A model generated the notes under the pieces. The model saw only the letters and a program-made list of their open reading frames with translations, did no database searches and was not told the origin of the DNA. Positions 57,551-64,000 of a stretch of 64,000 bases of DNA are shown here, piece by piece (position 1 is the stretch's first letter; each line of letters opens with the position of its first letter). Location: NCBI GenBank assembly GCA_037140375.1, contig JBAXER010000003.1, positions 9,497 through 73,496 of the forward strand, written 5' to 3'. Both the position numbers and the translations under genes were made by a program. This DNA comes from WLMZ01 sp037140375. Lineage in GTDB: Bacteria; Actinomycetota; Acidimicrobiia; Acidimicrobiales; Ilumatobacteraceae.

Positions 57551-58428
57551 CCCAGCGCCCGCAGTTGCTCAGCGAGCACTTCGGGAATCACCGGGTTGAA
57601 GAACTCGCCGCCGGCCACCTCGGCCGCAGCGATAAAGCGAGGCACACCGGCTGCGCGCCACGGCGACACGATCTCGATGTGGAACCACGCATCGGACCAA
57701 TCGCCGCCACCCGAGGGACTCTGCATAAGCCACATCATGTACGGCAGTGGTTGCTCATAGAGCGAGTCGAGCCGAGTGAACACATCGACCAACATCTCGG
57801 CGAGTTCGTCGCGGGCGCCCTCGGACAAGACTTCGAGATTGGCCACCCGCTCGGTAGGCGCAATGGTGACCGCCACCGGATACGTGGACGCTTCTGGTAC
57901 GTAGGCCGACCAATCACCGCGCACTGCAACGGCGCGATCGCCTGGCGCAGCGTCGGGCTGCCAGCCAGCGGCGAACACACGCTGAGGACGATCGGGAACG
58001 TGATCGTATGCGTAGATCTGACCGTGCGGATGAGCGATGGTTGCGCCCACATCGGCACCACGGTTTTCAAAGACCAACACGAACTGCACATCGTCGCGAG
58101 CATTGAGATGCACCGAACGCTCGGTCCACAGATCGATGACCTTGCGAACACCACTGGCTCCGAGCGACCAAAACGTGGCGTCGTGATCAGGCGTGTACAG
58201 CACCACTTCGCAACGATGGTTCGGCATCGCTGGCCAACGGTTCTCAAACCAGCGCACGTCGTAGTGATCGGGTGCCTCGAGCCCACCGGGGCAAAACGGG
58301 CAGCCGACACTGGGCAGATTGGGGCGGGCTTGGCGAGTGCCAACCACGTGAACCACGGTGCCCAAAAACGGGTCGACACGCACATCTGTTGACGGTGTCC
58401 GCTGGTCGTCGCTTTCCATCCCCTGCAT
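57547..58428 (-). CDS. galT: Galactose-1-phosphate uridylyltransferase
   Basis: 293 aa. Zinc ligands lie in VGCPFCPGGLEAPDHYD near residue 41, and the nucleophile His in IAHPHGQIYAYD (HPHGQ) near residue 130; WFHIEIVSPWRAAGVPRFIAAAEVAGGEFFNPVIPE ends the second half of the HIT-like fold. It exchanges UDP between glucose and galactose phosphates in the Leloir pathway. It is shorter than enterobacterial GalT (about 350 aa). ATG start without a good ribosome-binding site (second ATG 9 nt later is possible). Divergent from an alpha-galactosidase gene and overlapping lgt tail-to-tail by 4 nt. Confidence 0.9.
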   Translation of the reverse strand: MQGMESDDQRTPSTDVRVDPFLGTVVHVVGTRQARPNLPSVGCPFCPGGLEAPDHYDVRWFENRWPAMPNHRCEVVLYTPDHDATFWSLGASGVRKVIDLWTERSVHLNARDDVQFVLVFENRGADVGATIAHPHGQIYAYDHVPDRPQRVFAAGWQPDAAPGDRAVAVRGDWSAYVPEASTYPVAVTIAPTERVANLEVLSEGARDELAEMLVDVFTRLDSLYEQPLPYMMWLMQSPSGGGDWSDAWFHIEIVSPWRAAGVPRFIAAAEVAGGEFFNPVIPEVLAEQLRALG

Positions 58429-58537
58429 TGTGCAACGTGGAGCGCACCTCTGCCGAACTTACGGCGCACGCCGCTGAGGCGCGGGGCAACTGAAATACGC
58501 CAGACTGCTCTGCGATGGAGACGAAACGGGGTAGGCA

Positions 58538-60652
58538 ATGCTGATTCATTTGACAGGCAGTTGGGCCAGTGTCGTAGTCGATCTCAGCACCGGCGTGCCC
58601 ACAATTCGGCACTGGGGCGCGCTGTTGGGCAGCAGCCTCGATCTCGATGCAATCGTGACCGCGACCACTCGGCCCATCGCCCACGGCGGCCTCGATATCG
58701 AGGCACCGGTGTCGCTGGTGCCCGAGCATGGCAGTGGGTTCACCGGTCATCCCGGGCTACTCGGTCATCGCCGCCGCGGCACTGCGTGGGCGCCGCGGTT
58801 CTCGTACGAATCACACACAATGGGCGGCGACAGCTCGGTGACCGCCCACGCCATCGACACGGTGGCGCAGTTGCGACTCACATCGGTGATATCGCTCGGC
58901 GATGTGTTGTGCGTGCGTGTCACGCTCACCAACCTCAGCACCACCGATCGCTACCTCCTCGATCAACTCGACATTGCATTGCCGCTTCCTGCGCAGGCGA
59001 ACGAGTTGATGCAGTTCAGCGGGCGCTGGACCCGCGAGCTGCATCCGCATCGCGTCGCATTCGAGCGCGGCTCATTTGTCACCGAGAACCGTCGCGGTCG
59101 CACATCACACGAGAGTCCGCCGTTGATGTTTGCTGGCACGCACGCGTTCGGCGAGTGGCACGGCGAGGTGTGGGGTGCACATCTGGCGTGGAGCGGCAAT
59201 CACCACACGCGGGCCGAGGTGCTCGCCGATGGCCGTCGCTACATCCAGATGGGTGAGCAATTTCATCCCGGCGAAATCTCGATCGACGCGGGGGCGAGCT
59301 ACACCACACCCGAGCTCATCGCCACATACTCCCCCAACGGCCTCACCCAAGCGGCGTGGGGATTTCATCGCTCGATGCGCCAGCGCGCAGCGCACCCAAC
59401 GACACCGCGCCCCGTGCTGCTCAACACGTGGGAAGCCGTTTATTTCGACCACGACCACGAACGCCTCACCCAGCTCGCCGATGCGGCGGCTGCAGCAGGC
59501 ATCGAGCGATTTGTGCTCGACGATGGATGGTTCGGGTCGCGGCGCGACGACCGTCGCGGACTCGGCGACTGGTGGGTGTCGCCCGAGGTGTACCCACACG
59601 GTCTGGCTCCACTCATCGATCACGTTCGCTCACTCGGCATGGAGTTCGGCATCTGGGTTGAACCCGAGATGGTGAATCCCGATAGCGACCTCTATCGCGC
59701 GCATCCCGATTGGGCGCTTGTGACCGAGGGTTACGAACCTGTGCTCGGGCGCAACCAGCTTGTGCTCAACCTTGCCCACCCCGGCGCGTACGCGCACGTG
59801 CTCGGTCAACTCGATGCGTTGCTGCGCGACCACGACATCGCCTACGTGAAGTGGGACATGAACCGCGACCATGTGCAGGGCAGCGGCGCCAACGGATCCG
59901 CTGGCACCCACGCGCAAACCGAGGCCTTGTATCGCCTCATCGACGAACTCACTGCGTTGCATCCATTGGTCGAGATCGAAAGCTGTTCATCTGGCGGTGG
60001 ACGAATCGACCACGAGATCCTGCGCCGCACGAGGCGCGTGTGGACCAGCGACTGCAACGATGCGCTCGAACGACAGACCATTCAACGCGGCGCCTCAATG
60101 TTCATTCCGCCCGAGGTCATGGGCGCACACATCGGGCCGCGACGAAGTCATACAACCGGGCGCAACCATTCGCTCAGCTTCCGCATAGCTACGGCGATGT
60201 TTGGCCATCTCGGCGTTGAGTGCAATCTGCTCGACATGACCGAAGCCGAGCGCAACGGCGTTGCCGAAGGCATCGCCGTCCACAAGCGTTTCAGGTCGCT
60301 GTTGCACACCGGCGACGTCGTTCGATTCGATCCCACCACCGCCGCAGCCCACGCTCACGGCGTGTATTCGCCAGATCGCCGTGAAGCCCTGGTCGCGTAC
60401 ACGCAGCTACAGACCGACCTGAGTCTCACGCCTGCGCCGCTGCGACTGCCTGGCCTCGTCGCTGACCGCCTTTACCGAGTCGAGCGCGTGGCACTACCGC
60501 TCGACCGCGCCGAGCGTGGTCCGGCACGCGCTCAGCCGTCGTGGCTCAAAGACGGCATCACCCTGTCGGGCCACCACTTAGCGGTTCTGGGTCTGCAGCT
60601 GCCCGTCATGAACCCCGAGACAGCGTTGCTGATTTCGATACGTTGCCACTGA
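58538..60652 (+). CDS. Alpha-galactosidase, GH36
   Basis: 704 aa, full GH36 length. An N-terminal beta-sandwich (residues 1-270) precedes the barrel: LLNTWEAVYFDHD near residue 290, RFVLDDGWFGSRRDD, GLGDWWVSPEVYPHGL, GIWVEPEMVNPDSDLY, the nucleophile Asp in YVKWDMNRDHVQG near residue 445, and the acid-base Asp in WTSDCNDALERQ near residue 500. It releases galactose from melibiose or raffinose-type sugars, feeding the divergent galT. No signal peptide, so it acts on imported sugar. ATG start; CGGGG about 7 nt upstream. Confidence 0.92.
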   Translation: MLIHLTGSWASVVVDLSTGVPTIRHWGALLGSSLDLDAIVTATTRPIAHGGLDIEAPVSLVPEHGSGFTGHPGLLGHRRRGTAWAPRFSYESHTMGGDSSVTAHAIDTVAQLRLTSVISLGDVLCVRVTLTNLSTTDRYLLDQLDIALPLPAQANELMQFSGRWTRELHPHRVAFERGSFVTENRRGRTSHESPPLMFAGTHAFGEWHGEVWGAHLAWSGNHHTRAEVLADGRRYIQMGEQFHPGEISIDAGASYTTPELIATYSPNGLTQAAWGFHRSMRQRAAHPTTPRPVLLNTWEAVYFDHDHERLTQLADAAAAAGIERFVLDDGWFGSRRDDRRGLGDWWVSPEVYPHGLAPLIDHVRSLGMEFGIWVEPEMVNPDSDLYRAHPDWALVTEGYEPVLGRNQLVLNLAHPGAYAHVLGQLDALLRDHDIAYVKWDMNRDHVQGSGANGSAGTHAQTEALYRLIDELTALHPLVEIESCSSGGGRIDHEILRRTRRVWTSDCNDALERQTIQRGASMFIPPEVMGAHIGPRRSHTTGRNHSLSFRIATAMFGHLGVECNLLDMTEAERNGVAEGIAVHKRFRSLLHTGDVVRFDPTTAAAHAHGVYSPDRREALVAYTQLQTDLSLTPAPLRLPGLVADRLYRVERVALPLDRAERGPARAQPSWLKDGITLSGHHLAVLGLQLPVMNPETALLISIRCH

Positions 60653-60659
60653 CCGCCCG

Positions 60660-60665
60660 TAAGAT
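60660..60665 (+). promoter_or_regulatory. -10 box TAAGAT of gatCAB, leaderless
   Basis: TAAGAT lies 7 nt before a GTG at 60673. An ATG at 60667 begins 1 nt after the box and could not be on the transcript, so the GTG is the start. Confidence 0.5.
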
Positions 60666-60672
60666 CATGGGC

Positions 60673-60975
60673 GTGTCACAACGGATCACTACCGCCGACG
60701 TCGTCAAGGTGGCCAAATTGGCCCGCCTCGACCTCGACCCTGAAGCCATCGAACGAACTACTGCACAACTTGCAGGCATGCTCGAACACTTTGCCGATAT
60801 CGACGCGCTCGATCTCGACGGTGTGCAACCGATGAACCAGCCGTATCCATTGACCAACGTGTTTCGCGAAGACGTCATCCTCCTCGGCCTCGACCGCGAA
60901 GAAGTCTTGGCGTCAGCACCAGAGGCCGAAGATGGCCGCTTCCGCGTTCCACCAATTCTCGGACTCGACTCGTGA
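60673..60975 (+). CDS. gatC: Aspartyl/glutamyl-tRNA amidotransferase subunit C
   Basis: 100 aa, standard length. TTADVVKVAKLARLDLDPEAIERTTAQLAGMLEHFADIDALDLDGVQPMNQPYPLTNVFREDV is the GatC signature. It stabilises GatA on GatB for conversion of Glu-tRNA-Gln and Asp-tRNA-Asn to the amides. The start follows from the promoter box; longer frames back to 60541 lie inside the galactosidase gene. The GatA GTG overlaps its stop by 4 nt. Confidence 0.93.
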   Translation: MSQRITTADVVKVAKLARLDLDPEAIERTTAQLAGMLEHFADIDALDLDGVQPMNQPYPLTNVFREDVILLGLDREEVLASAPEAEDGRFRVPPILGLDS

Positions 60976-62417
60976 GCGACTCGATGACACCACGCACCGC
61001 AATGCAGATCGCCGCCGGAGTTCGCGCTGGCACGCTCAAAGCCGCCGACGTGCTCGAAGAGCACCTTGCCCGCATCGATGCGCGTGAGTCCGATGTGCAC
61101 GCGTTCAACCTCGTGATGACCGATCAGGCGCGCGCCGCCGCTGCCGCCGTCGACGCAGCAGTTGCCGCCGGCAACGACCCGGGCCCTCTCGCCGGTGTGC
61201 CGGTTGCGCTCAAAGACAACATGTGCACCCACGGCATCCCCACGACGTGTTCGTCGAAGATGCTGCAGGGCTGGAAGCCGCCATACGACGCAACCGCAGT
61301 CACCCGCTTGGCCGCCGCAGGTGCCGTGGCCGTTGGTAAGACCAACCTCGACGAGTTCGCAATGGGTTCAAGCACCGAGAACAGCGCATTCGGCCCAACC
61401 CGCAACCCTCACGACCTCAGTCGTGTTCCTGGCGGCTCAAGTGGCGGCAGCGCAGCGGCAGTTGCAGCAGGCTTCGCCAGCGTCAGCTTGGGTAGTGACA
61501 CGGGTGGCTCCATTCGCCAGCCAGCCGCCCTCTGCGGCGTGGTTGGCGTCAAGCCCACCTACGGCTACGTCAGCCGCTACGGACTTGTTGCATTTGCAAG
61601 TTCTCTCGATCAGATCGGGCCGTTCACACACACTGTCGAAGACTCAGCGCTGTTGCTCGATGTCATCGGCGGTCACGACATCCTCGACTCCACATCGATT
61701 CCTGCACCGCAGCCCTCACTTCGTGACGCCATCAAGCAAGACGTCACTGGCTTGCGCGTCGGCCGCATCACCGACCTACCCGAAGGCGCCGACCCCGATG
61801 TGGCCGAGCGTCTTGAGGCAGCGTTCGATGCGCTTCGCGCTGCTGGCGCAACCATTGTCGACGTGCAGGTGCCCGCGTTCAGCTACGGCCTCACCGCCTA
61901 CTACCTCATCGCCCCTGCCGAGGCCAGCAGCAACCTTGCCCGATACGACGGCGTGCGTTACGGCCTTCGGGTCAATGCTGCCGACACCAACGCCATGTAC
62001 GGCGCCACCCGTGTCGCTGGGTTCGGCGAAGAGGTTCAGCGCCGAATCATGCTGGGCACCTATGCGCTCAGCGCTGGCTACTACGACGCGTATTACGGCA
62101 AGGCACTCAAAGTGCGTCGGCTCATCGCCGACGACTTCGATCGCGCCTACCAACACGCCGATGTGCTGCTCACGCCCACGTCGCCAACTGTTGCGTTCCC
62201 GTTCGGATCAAAGAGCGACAATCCGTTCGCGATGTATCTCTGCGACGTGTACACAATCCCCACCAACCTCGCCGGACACCCCGCGATGAGCGTGCCATTC
62301 GGCACCGGCGCCGAAGGCCTGCCCGTTGGTGTTCAGATCCTGGCCGGCACCTTGGGCGAACCACAGATGTTCCGTGCCGCAGCAGCACTCGAGCGAGCAA
62401 TGGGAGTTTCGAAGTGA
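60972..62417 (+). CDS. gatA: Aspartyl/glutamyl-tRNA amidotransferase subunit A
   Basis: 481 aa amidase. The Ser-cisSer-Lys triad is visible: VALKDNMCTHGIPTTCSS (Lys near residue 79), RVPGGSSGGSAAAVAAGFASVSLGSDTGGSIRQPAALCGVVGVKPTYG (cis-Ser and nucleophile Ser in GSDTGGSIR near residue 177). It supplies ammonia from glutamine for the GatB transamidation. The GTG start overlaps gatC, and its stop overlaps gatB by 4 nt, giving one coupled gatCAB operon. Confidence 0.96.
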   Translation: MSDSMTPRTAMQIAAGVRAGTLKAADVLEEHLARIDARESDVHAFNLVMTDQARAAAAAVDAAVAAGNDPGPLAGVPVALKDNMCTHGIPTTCSSKMLQGWKPPYDATAVTRLAAAGAVAVGKTNLDEFAMGSSTENSAFGPTRNPHDLSRVPGGSSGGSAAAVAAGFASVSLGSDTGGSIRQPAALCGVVGVKPTYGYVSRYGLVAFASSLDQIGPFTHTVEDSALLLDVIGGHDILDSTSIPAPQPSLRDAIKQDVTGLRVGRITDLPEGADPDVAERLEAAFDALRAAGATIVDVQVPAFSYGLTAYYLIAPAEASSNLARYDGVRYGLRVNAADTNAMYGATRVAGFGEEVQRRIMLGTYALSAGYYDAYYGKALKVRRLIADDFDRAYQHADVLLTPTSPTVAFPFGSKSDNPFAMYLCDVYTIPTNLAGHPAMSVPFGTGAEGLPVGVQILAGTLGEPQMFRAAAALERAMGVSK

Positions 62418-63907
62418 GCGAGTCGCAAGGCACCACAGGCAGCATGGTCTACAAAGCTGGCGCAGTCACCGGCGATGAGATCTTGGTCGATGGTTGGGAA
62501 CTCATCGTGGGCCTCGAGGTTCACGTAGAACTGGCCACCGCCACCAAGTTGTTCAGCGCCAGCGCCAACCGCTTCGGCGACGAACCGAACACCAACATCG
62601 ATCCGGTCACGTTGGGTCTGCCAGGTGCACTGCCGGTGCTGAACCGTCACGCCGTAGAGCTTGCGATGCGCATTGGCCTCGCTCTCAACTGCACAATTCA
62701 GCCCAGCACATTTCACCGCAAGAACTACTTCTACCCCGACCAGCCCAAGGCGTATCAGATCAGCCAATACGACCAGCCGATCAACATCGATGGTTTCTTA
62801 GCGCTTCCCGGCGGCAAGAAGATCGGCATTGAGCGCGCCCACCTCGAAGAAGACACCGGCAAGAGCACCCACATTGGTGGCGCCGGTGGCCGCATCCACG
62901 GCAGCGATTACTCGCTCATCGACTTCAACCGTGCCGGTGTTCCGCTGGTCGAAATCGTCAGCCGTCCCGACATCCGCACCTCTGAAGAAGCCCGCCAATA
63001 CGTGACCGAGTTGCGTTCAATTCTGGTGGCCATCGGCGCGAGCGACGCGAAGATGGAAGAGGGCAGCATGCGCTGCGACGCCAACGTCAGCGTGCACAAG
63101 CCCGGAATGCCTTATGGCACGCGCTGCGAGATCAAGAACGTGAACAGTATTCGTTCGCTCGGCCGGGCCATCGACTACGAGATGCGCCGCCAGATCGACA
63201 TGAACGAAGCCGGCGAAACCGTTCGCCAAGAGACTCGTCACTGGAACGAAAACGATGGTCGCACGCACACCTTGCGCAGCAAGGAAGACGCCGACGATTA
63301 CCGCTACTTCCTTGAGCCCGACCTCGTGCCGCTCGACCCATCACCCGAGTGGATCCAGGCCGTGCGCGATGCCATGCCAATGCTCCCCGGCGCCCGGCGC
63401 GCTCGGCTCTCCGCCAGCACTGGCCAGCCCGCCGATGCCGAAGCCGTGATGGTCGTGGTCGAACGCGGCCAAGACGATTACGTGCTCGAGGTCGCCGCTG
63501 CCGGTGGCGATGTCGGCCGTGCACTCATCCACGTGAAAGAGGGCTTCGCCGACGAAGGCTCAACGCCAACGGTTCCCGCCGCAGATCTCGCCGGCCTCAC
63601 CCGTCTCGAGATCGGCGGTCAGCTCACGGCTACTCAAGCCAAGACCGTGCTCGCCGAGATTGTGGCCAACGGTGGCGGCGACGCTGCAGCCATCGCTGCC
63701 GCCAAGGGCTTCGAGGCAATGGACACCGGCGCGCTTGAGGCAATGGTCGATCAGATCATCGCCGACAACGCAGCCGTGTGGTCGAAATTTTGCAGCGGCG
63801 AAGACAAGGCCATGGGTGCCTTGGTTGGTGCAGCAATGAAAGCCTCGCAGGGCAAGGCCGACGGCAAGTTGGTCACTGCGCTGCTGCAGGCCAAGCGCAC
63901 TGCCTGA
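62414..63907 (+). CDS. gatB: Aspartyl/glutamyl-tRNA amidotransferase subunit B
   Basis: 497 aa. The catalytic domain reads LIVGLEVHVELATATKLFSASANRFGDEPNTNIDPVTLGLPGALPVLN near residue 28, then FHRKNYFYPDQPKAYQISQYDQPI and GIERAHLEEDTGKSTH, with RPDIRTSEEARQYV and the YatY/tail domain from about 390 (PTVPAADLAGLTRLEIGGQL). It phosphorylates Glu-tRNA-Gln or Asp-tRNA-Asn and then amidates it. GTG start overlapping gatA. The next gene is convergent. Confidence 0.96.
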   Translation: MSESQGTTGSMVYKAGAVTGDEILVDGWELIVGLEVHVELATATKLFSASANRFGDEPNTNIDPVTLGLPGALPVLNRHAVELAMRIGLALNCTIQPSTFHRKNYFYPDQPKAYQISQYDQPINIDGFLALPGGKKIGIERAHLEEDTGKSTHIGGAGGRIHGSDYSLIDFNRAGVPLVEIVSRPDIRTSEEARQYVTELRSILVAIGASDAKMEEGSMRCDANVSVHKPGMPYGTRCEIKNVNSIRSLGRAIDYEMRRQIDMNEAGETVRQETRHWNENDGRTHTLRSKEDADDYRYFLEPDLVPLDPSPEWIQAVRDAMPMLPGARRARLSASTGQPADAEAVMVVVERGQDDYVLEVAAAGGDVGRALIHVKEGFADEGSTPTVPAADLAGLTRLEIGGQLTATQAKTVLAEIVANGGGDAAAIAAAKGFEAMDTGALEAMVDQIIADNAAVWSKFCSGEDKAMGALVGAAMKASQGKADGKLVTALLQAKRTA

Positions 63908-63932
63908 TCGCTACGCGCAGCCGCATGTTGCG

Positions 63933-63957
63933 CTGATCAATCGGACTGATCAATCGG
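63933..63957. repeat. 12-bp direct repeat between gatB and the VOC gene
   Basis: CTGATCAATCGG occurs twice, at 63933 and 63946, one base apart. The second copy includes the stop of the convergent partial gene. Probably a local duplication; no function is evident. Confidence 0.6.
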
Positions 63958-64000
63958 GCTGGTTGAGCTCGATCACATTGCCACTCGGATCATTGATGAA
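63950..64000 (-). CDS. C-terminus of a VOC/glyoxalase-superfamily protein (partial)
   Basis: The last 16 residues, FINDPSGNVIELNQPD, end in TGA. D-P-x-G-N-x-I-E-L is the characteristic final strand of vicinal-oxygen-chelate proteins, whose Glu is a metal ligand. Substrate cannot be told. The gene continues beyond the window. Confidence 0.75.
   Translation of the reverse strand, partial: FINDPSGNVIELNQPD

Noticed and set aside
61162..62289. Open frame of 375 codons in another plus frame inside gatA
   Set aside because: Arg/Pro/Ser-rich low-complexity translation, a shadow of the conserved gatA frame.
1..64000. tRNA or rRNA genes, CRISPR arrays, insertion sequences, integrases
   Set aside because: No T-loop-like GGTTCGAATCC motif in a cloverleaf context, no rRNA core, no regularly spaced repeats, and no transposase or integrase motif was seen by eye. 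A tRNAscan or covariance search was not available.

Overview
The window looks like ordinary chromosome from a moderately high-GC actinobacterium, most likely an aquatic Acidimicrobiia (Ilumatobacter-like) lineage. This is inferred from several things: frequent GTG starts; many genes with a TAnnnT box 6-8 nt before the start codon and no Shine-Dalgarno (leaderless transcription); three DinB/mycothiol-dependent-isomerase-like proteins; an F420/deazaflavin-type reductase; a PAC2 protein; the short actinobacterial SerC; and HisN-type phosphatase. I saw no rRNA, tRNA, CRISPR array, insertion sequence, integrase or phage gene. Coding density is very high. No gene-free stretch exceeds about 300 bases; the longest (about 286, 252, 249, 200 and 177 nt) are described as features or in the neighbouring gene entries.

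Layout. 1-4.4 kb: tldE (only its start)/tldD, a lipoprotein, a PAP2-family membrane enzyme and a GT39-like membrane glycosyltransferase. 4.5-8.9 kb: an overlapping dxs - HisN/IMPase - D-aminoacylase operon. 9-13.5 kb: two DinB-like proteins flanking a perfect 19-bp hairpin, NfuA, an SDR, a CDF cation exporter and an F420-type reductase. 13.5-17.6 kb: a TPP riboswitch heading a thiamine operon (thiamine pyrophosphokinase, then a lipoprotein/permease/ATPase ABC importer), followed by a Baeyer-Villiger monooxygenase. 19.6-26.4 kb: SurE, an oxidoreductase, a GNAT protein, an unrecognised WXG-like gene pair, a CopC-CopD fusion and a DinB-like protein. 26.4-30.1 kb: a cobalamin riboswitch controlling btuFCD, divergent from cobO, ending at a strong bidirectional terminator. 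30.1-34.8 kb: aspC, serC, PAC2, metY.

34.9-39.9 kb: a four-gene catabolic-looking operon (amidohydrolase, acetoacetate-decarboxylase-like, SDR, second amidohydrolase) divergent from an IclR regulator, with an inverted repeat between them. 39.9-43.5 kb: ilvBHC preceded by a Val/Leu-rich leader peptide and a terminator, i.e. a classical attenuator; ilvD lies separately at 49.4-51.1 kb. 43.5-46.9 kb: a biotinyl-carboxyltransferase fusion and a myo-inositol-phosphate synthase. 46.9-55.5 kb: a threonine-dehydratase-like enzyme, 5-FTHF cyclo-ligase, flavin reductase, DUF3054 protein, ilvD, a third amidohydrolase, YbaK, an M48 protease and a TPR-HD-GYP signalling protein. 55.5-60.7 kb: ferredoxin, esterase, lgt, and a divergent galT / alpha-galactosidase pair. 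60.7-63.9 kb: gatCAB. The last 51 bases are the C-terminus of a VOC/glyoxalase-like protein.

The clearest signals beyond gene content are regulatory: two riboswitches (TPP and B12, the latter with a terminator whose 3' arm contains the btuF ribosome-binding site), the ilv attenuator, an IclR operator, a palindrome upstream of metY, and the systematic leaderless promoters, which correct several start codons. The best candidates for undescribed biology are the WXG-like two-gene unit (22.07-24.11 kb) and the IclR-controlled amidohydrolase cluster. All functions are inferred from reading motifs by eye; no database search was run.
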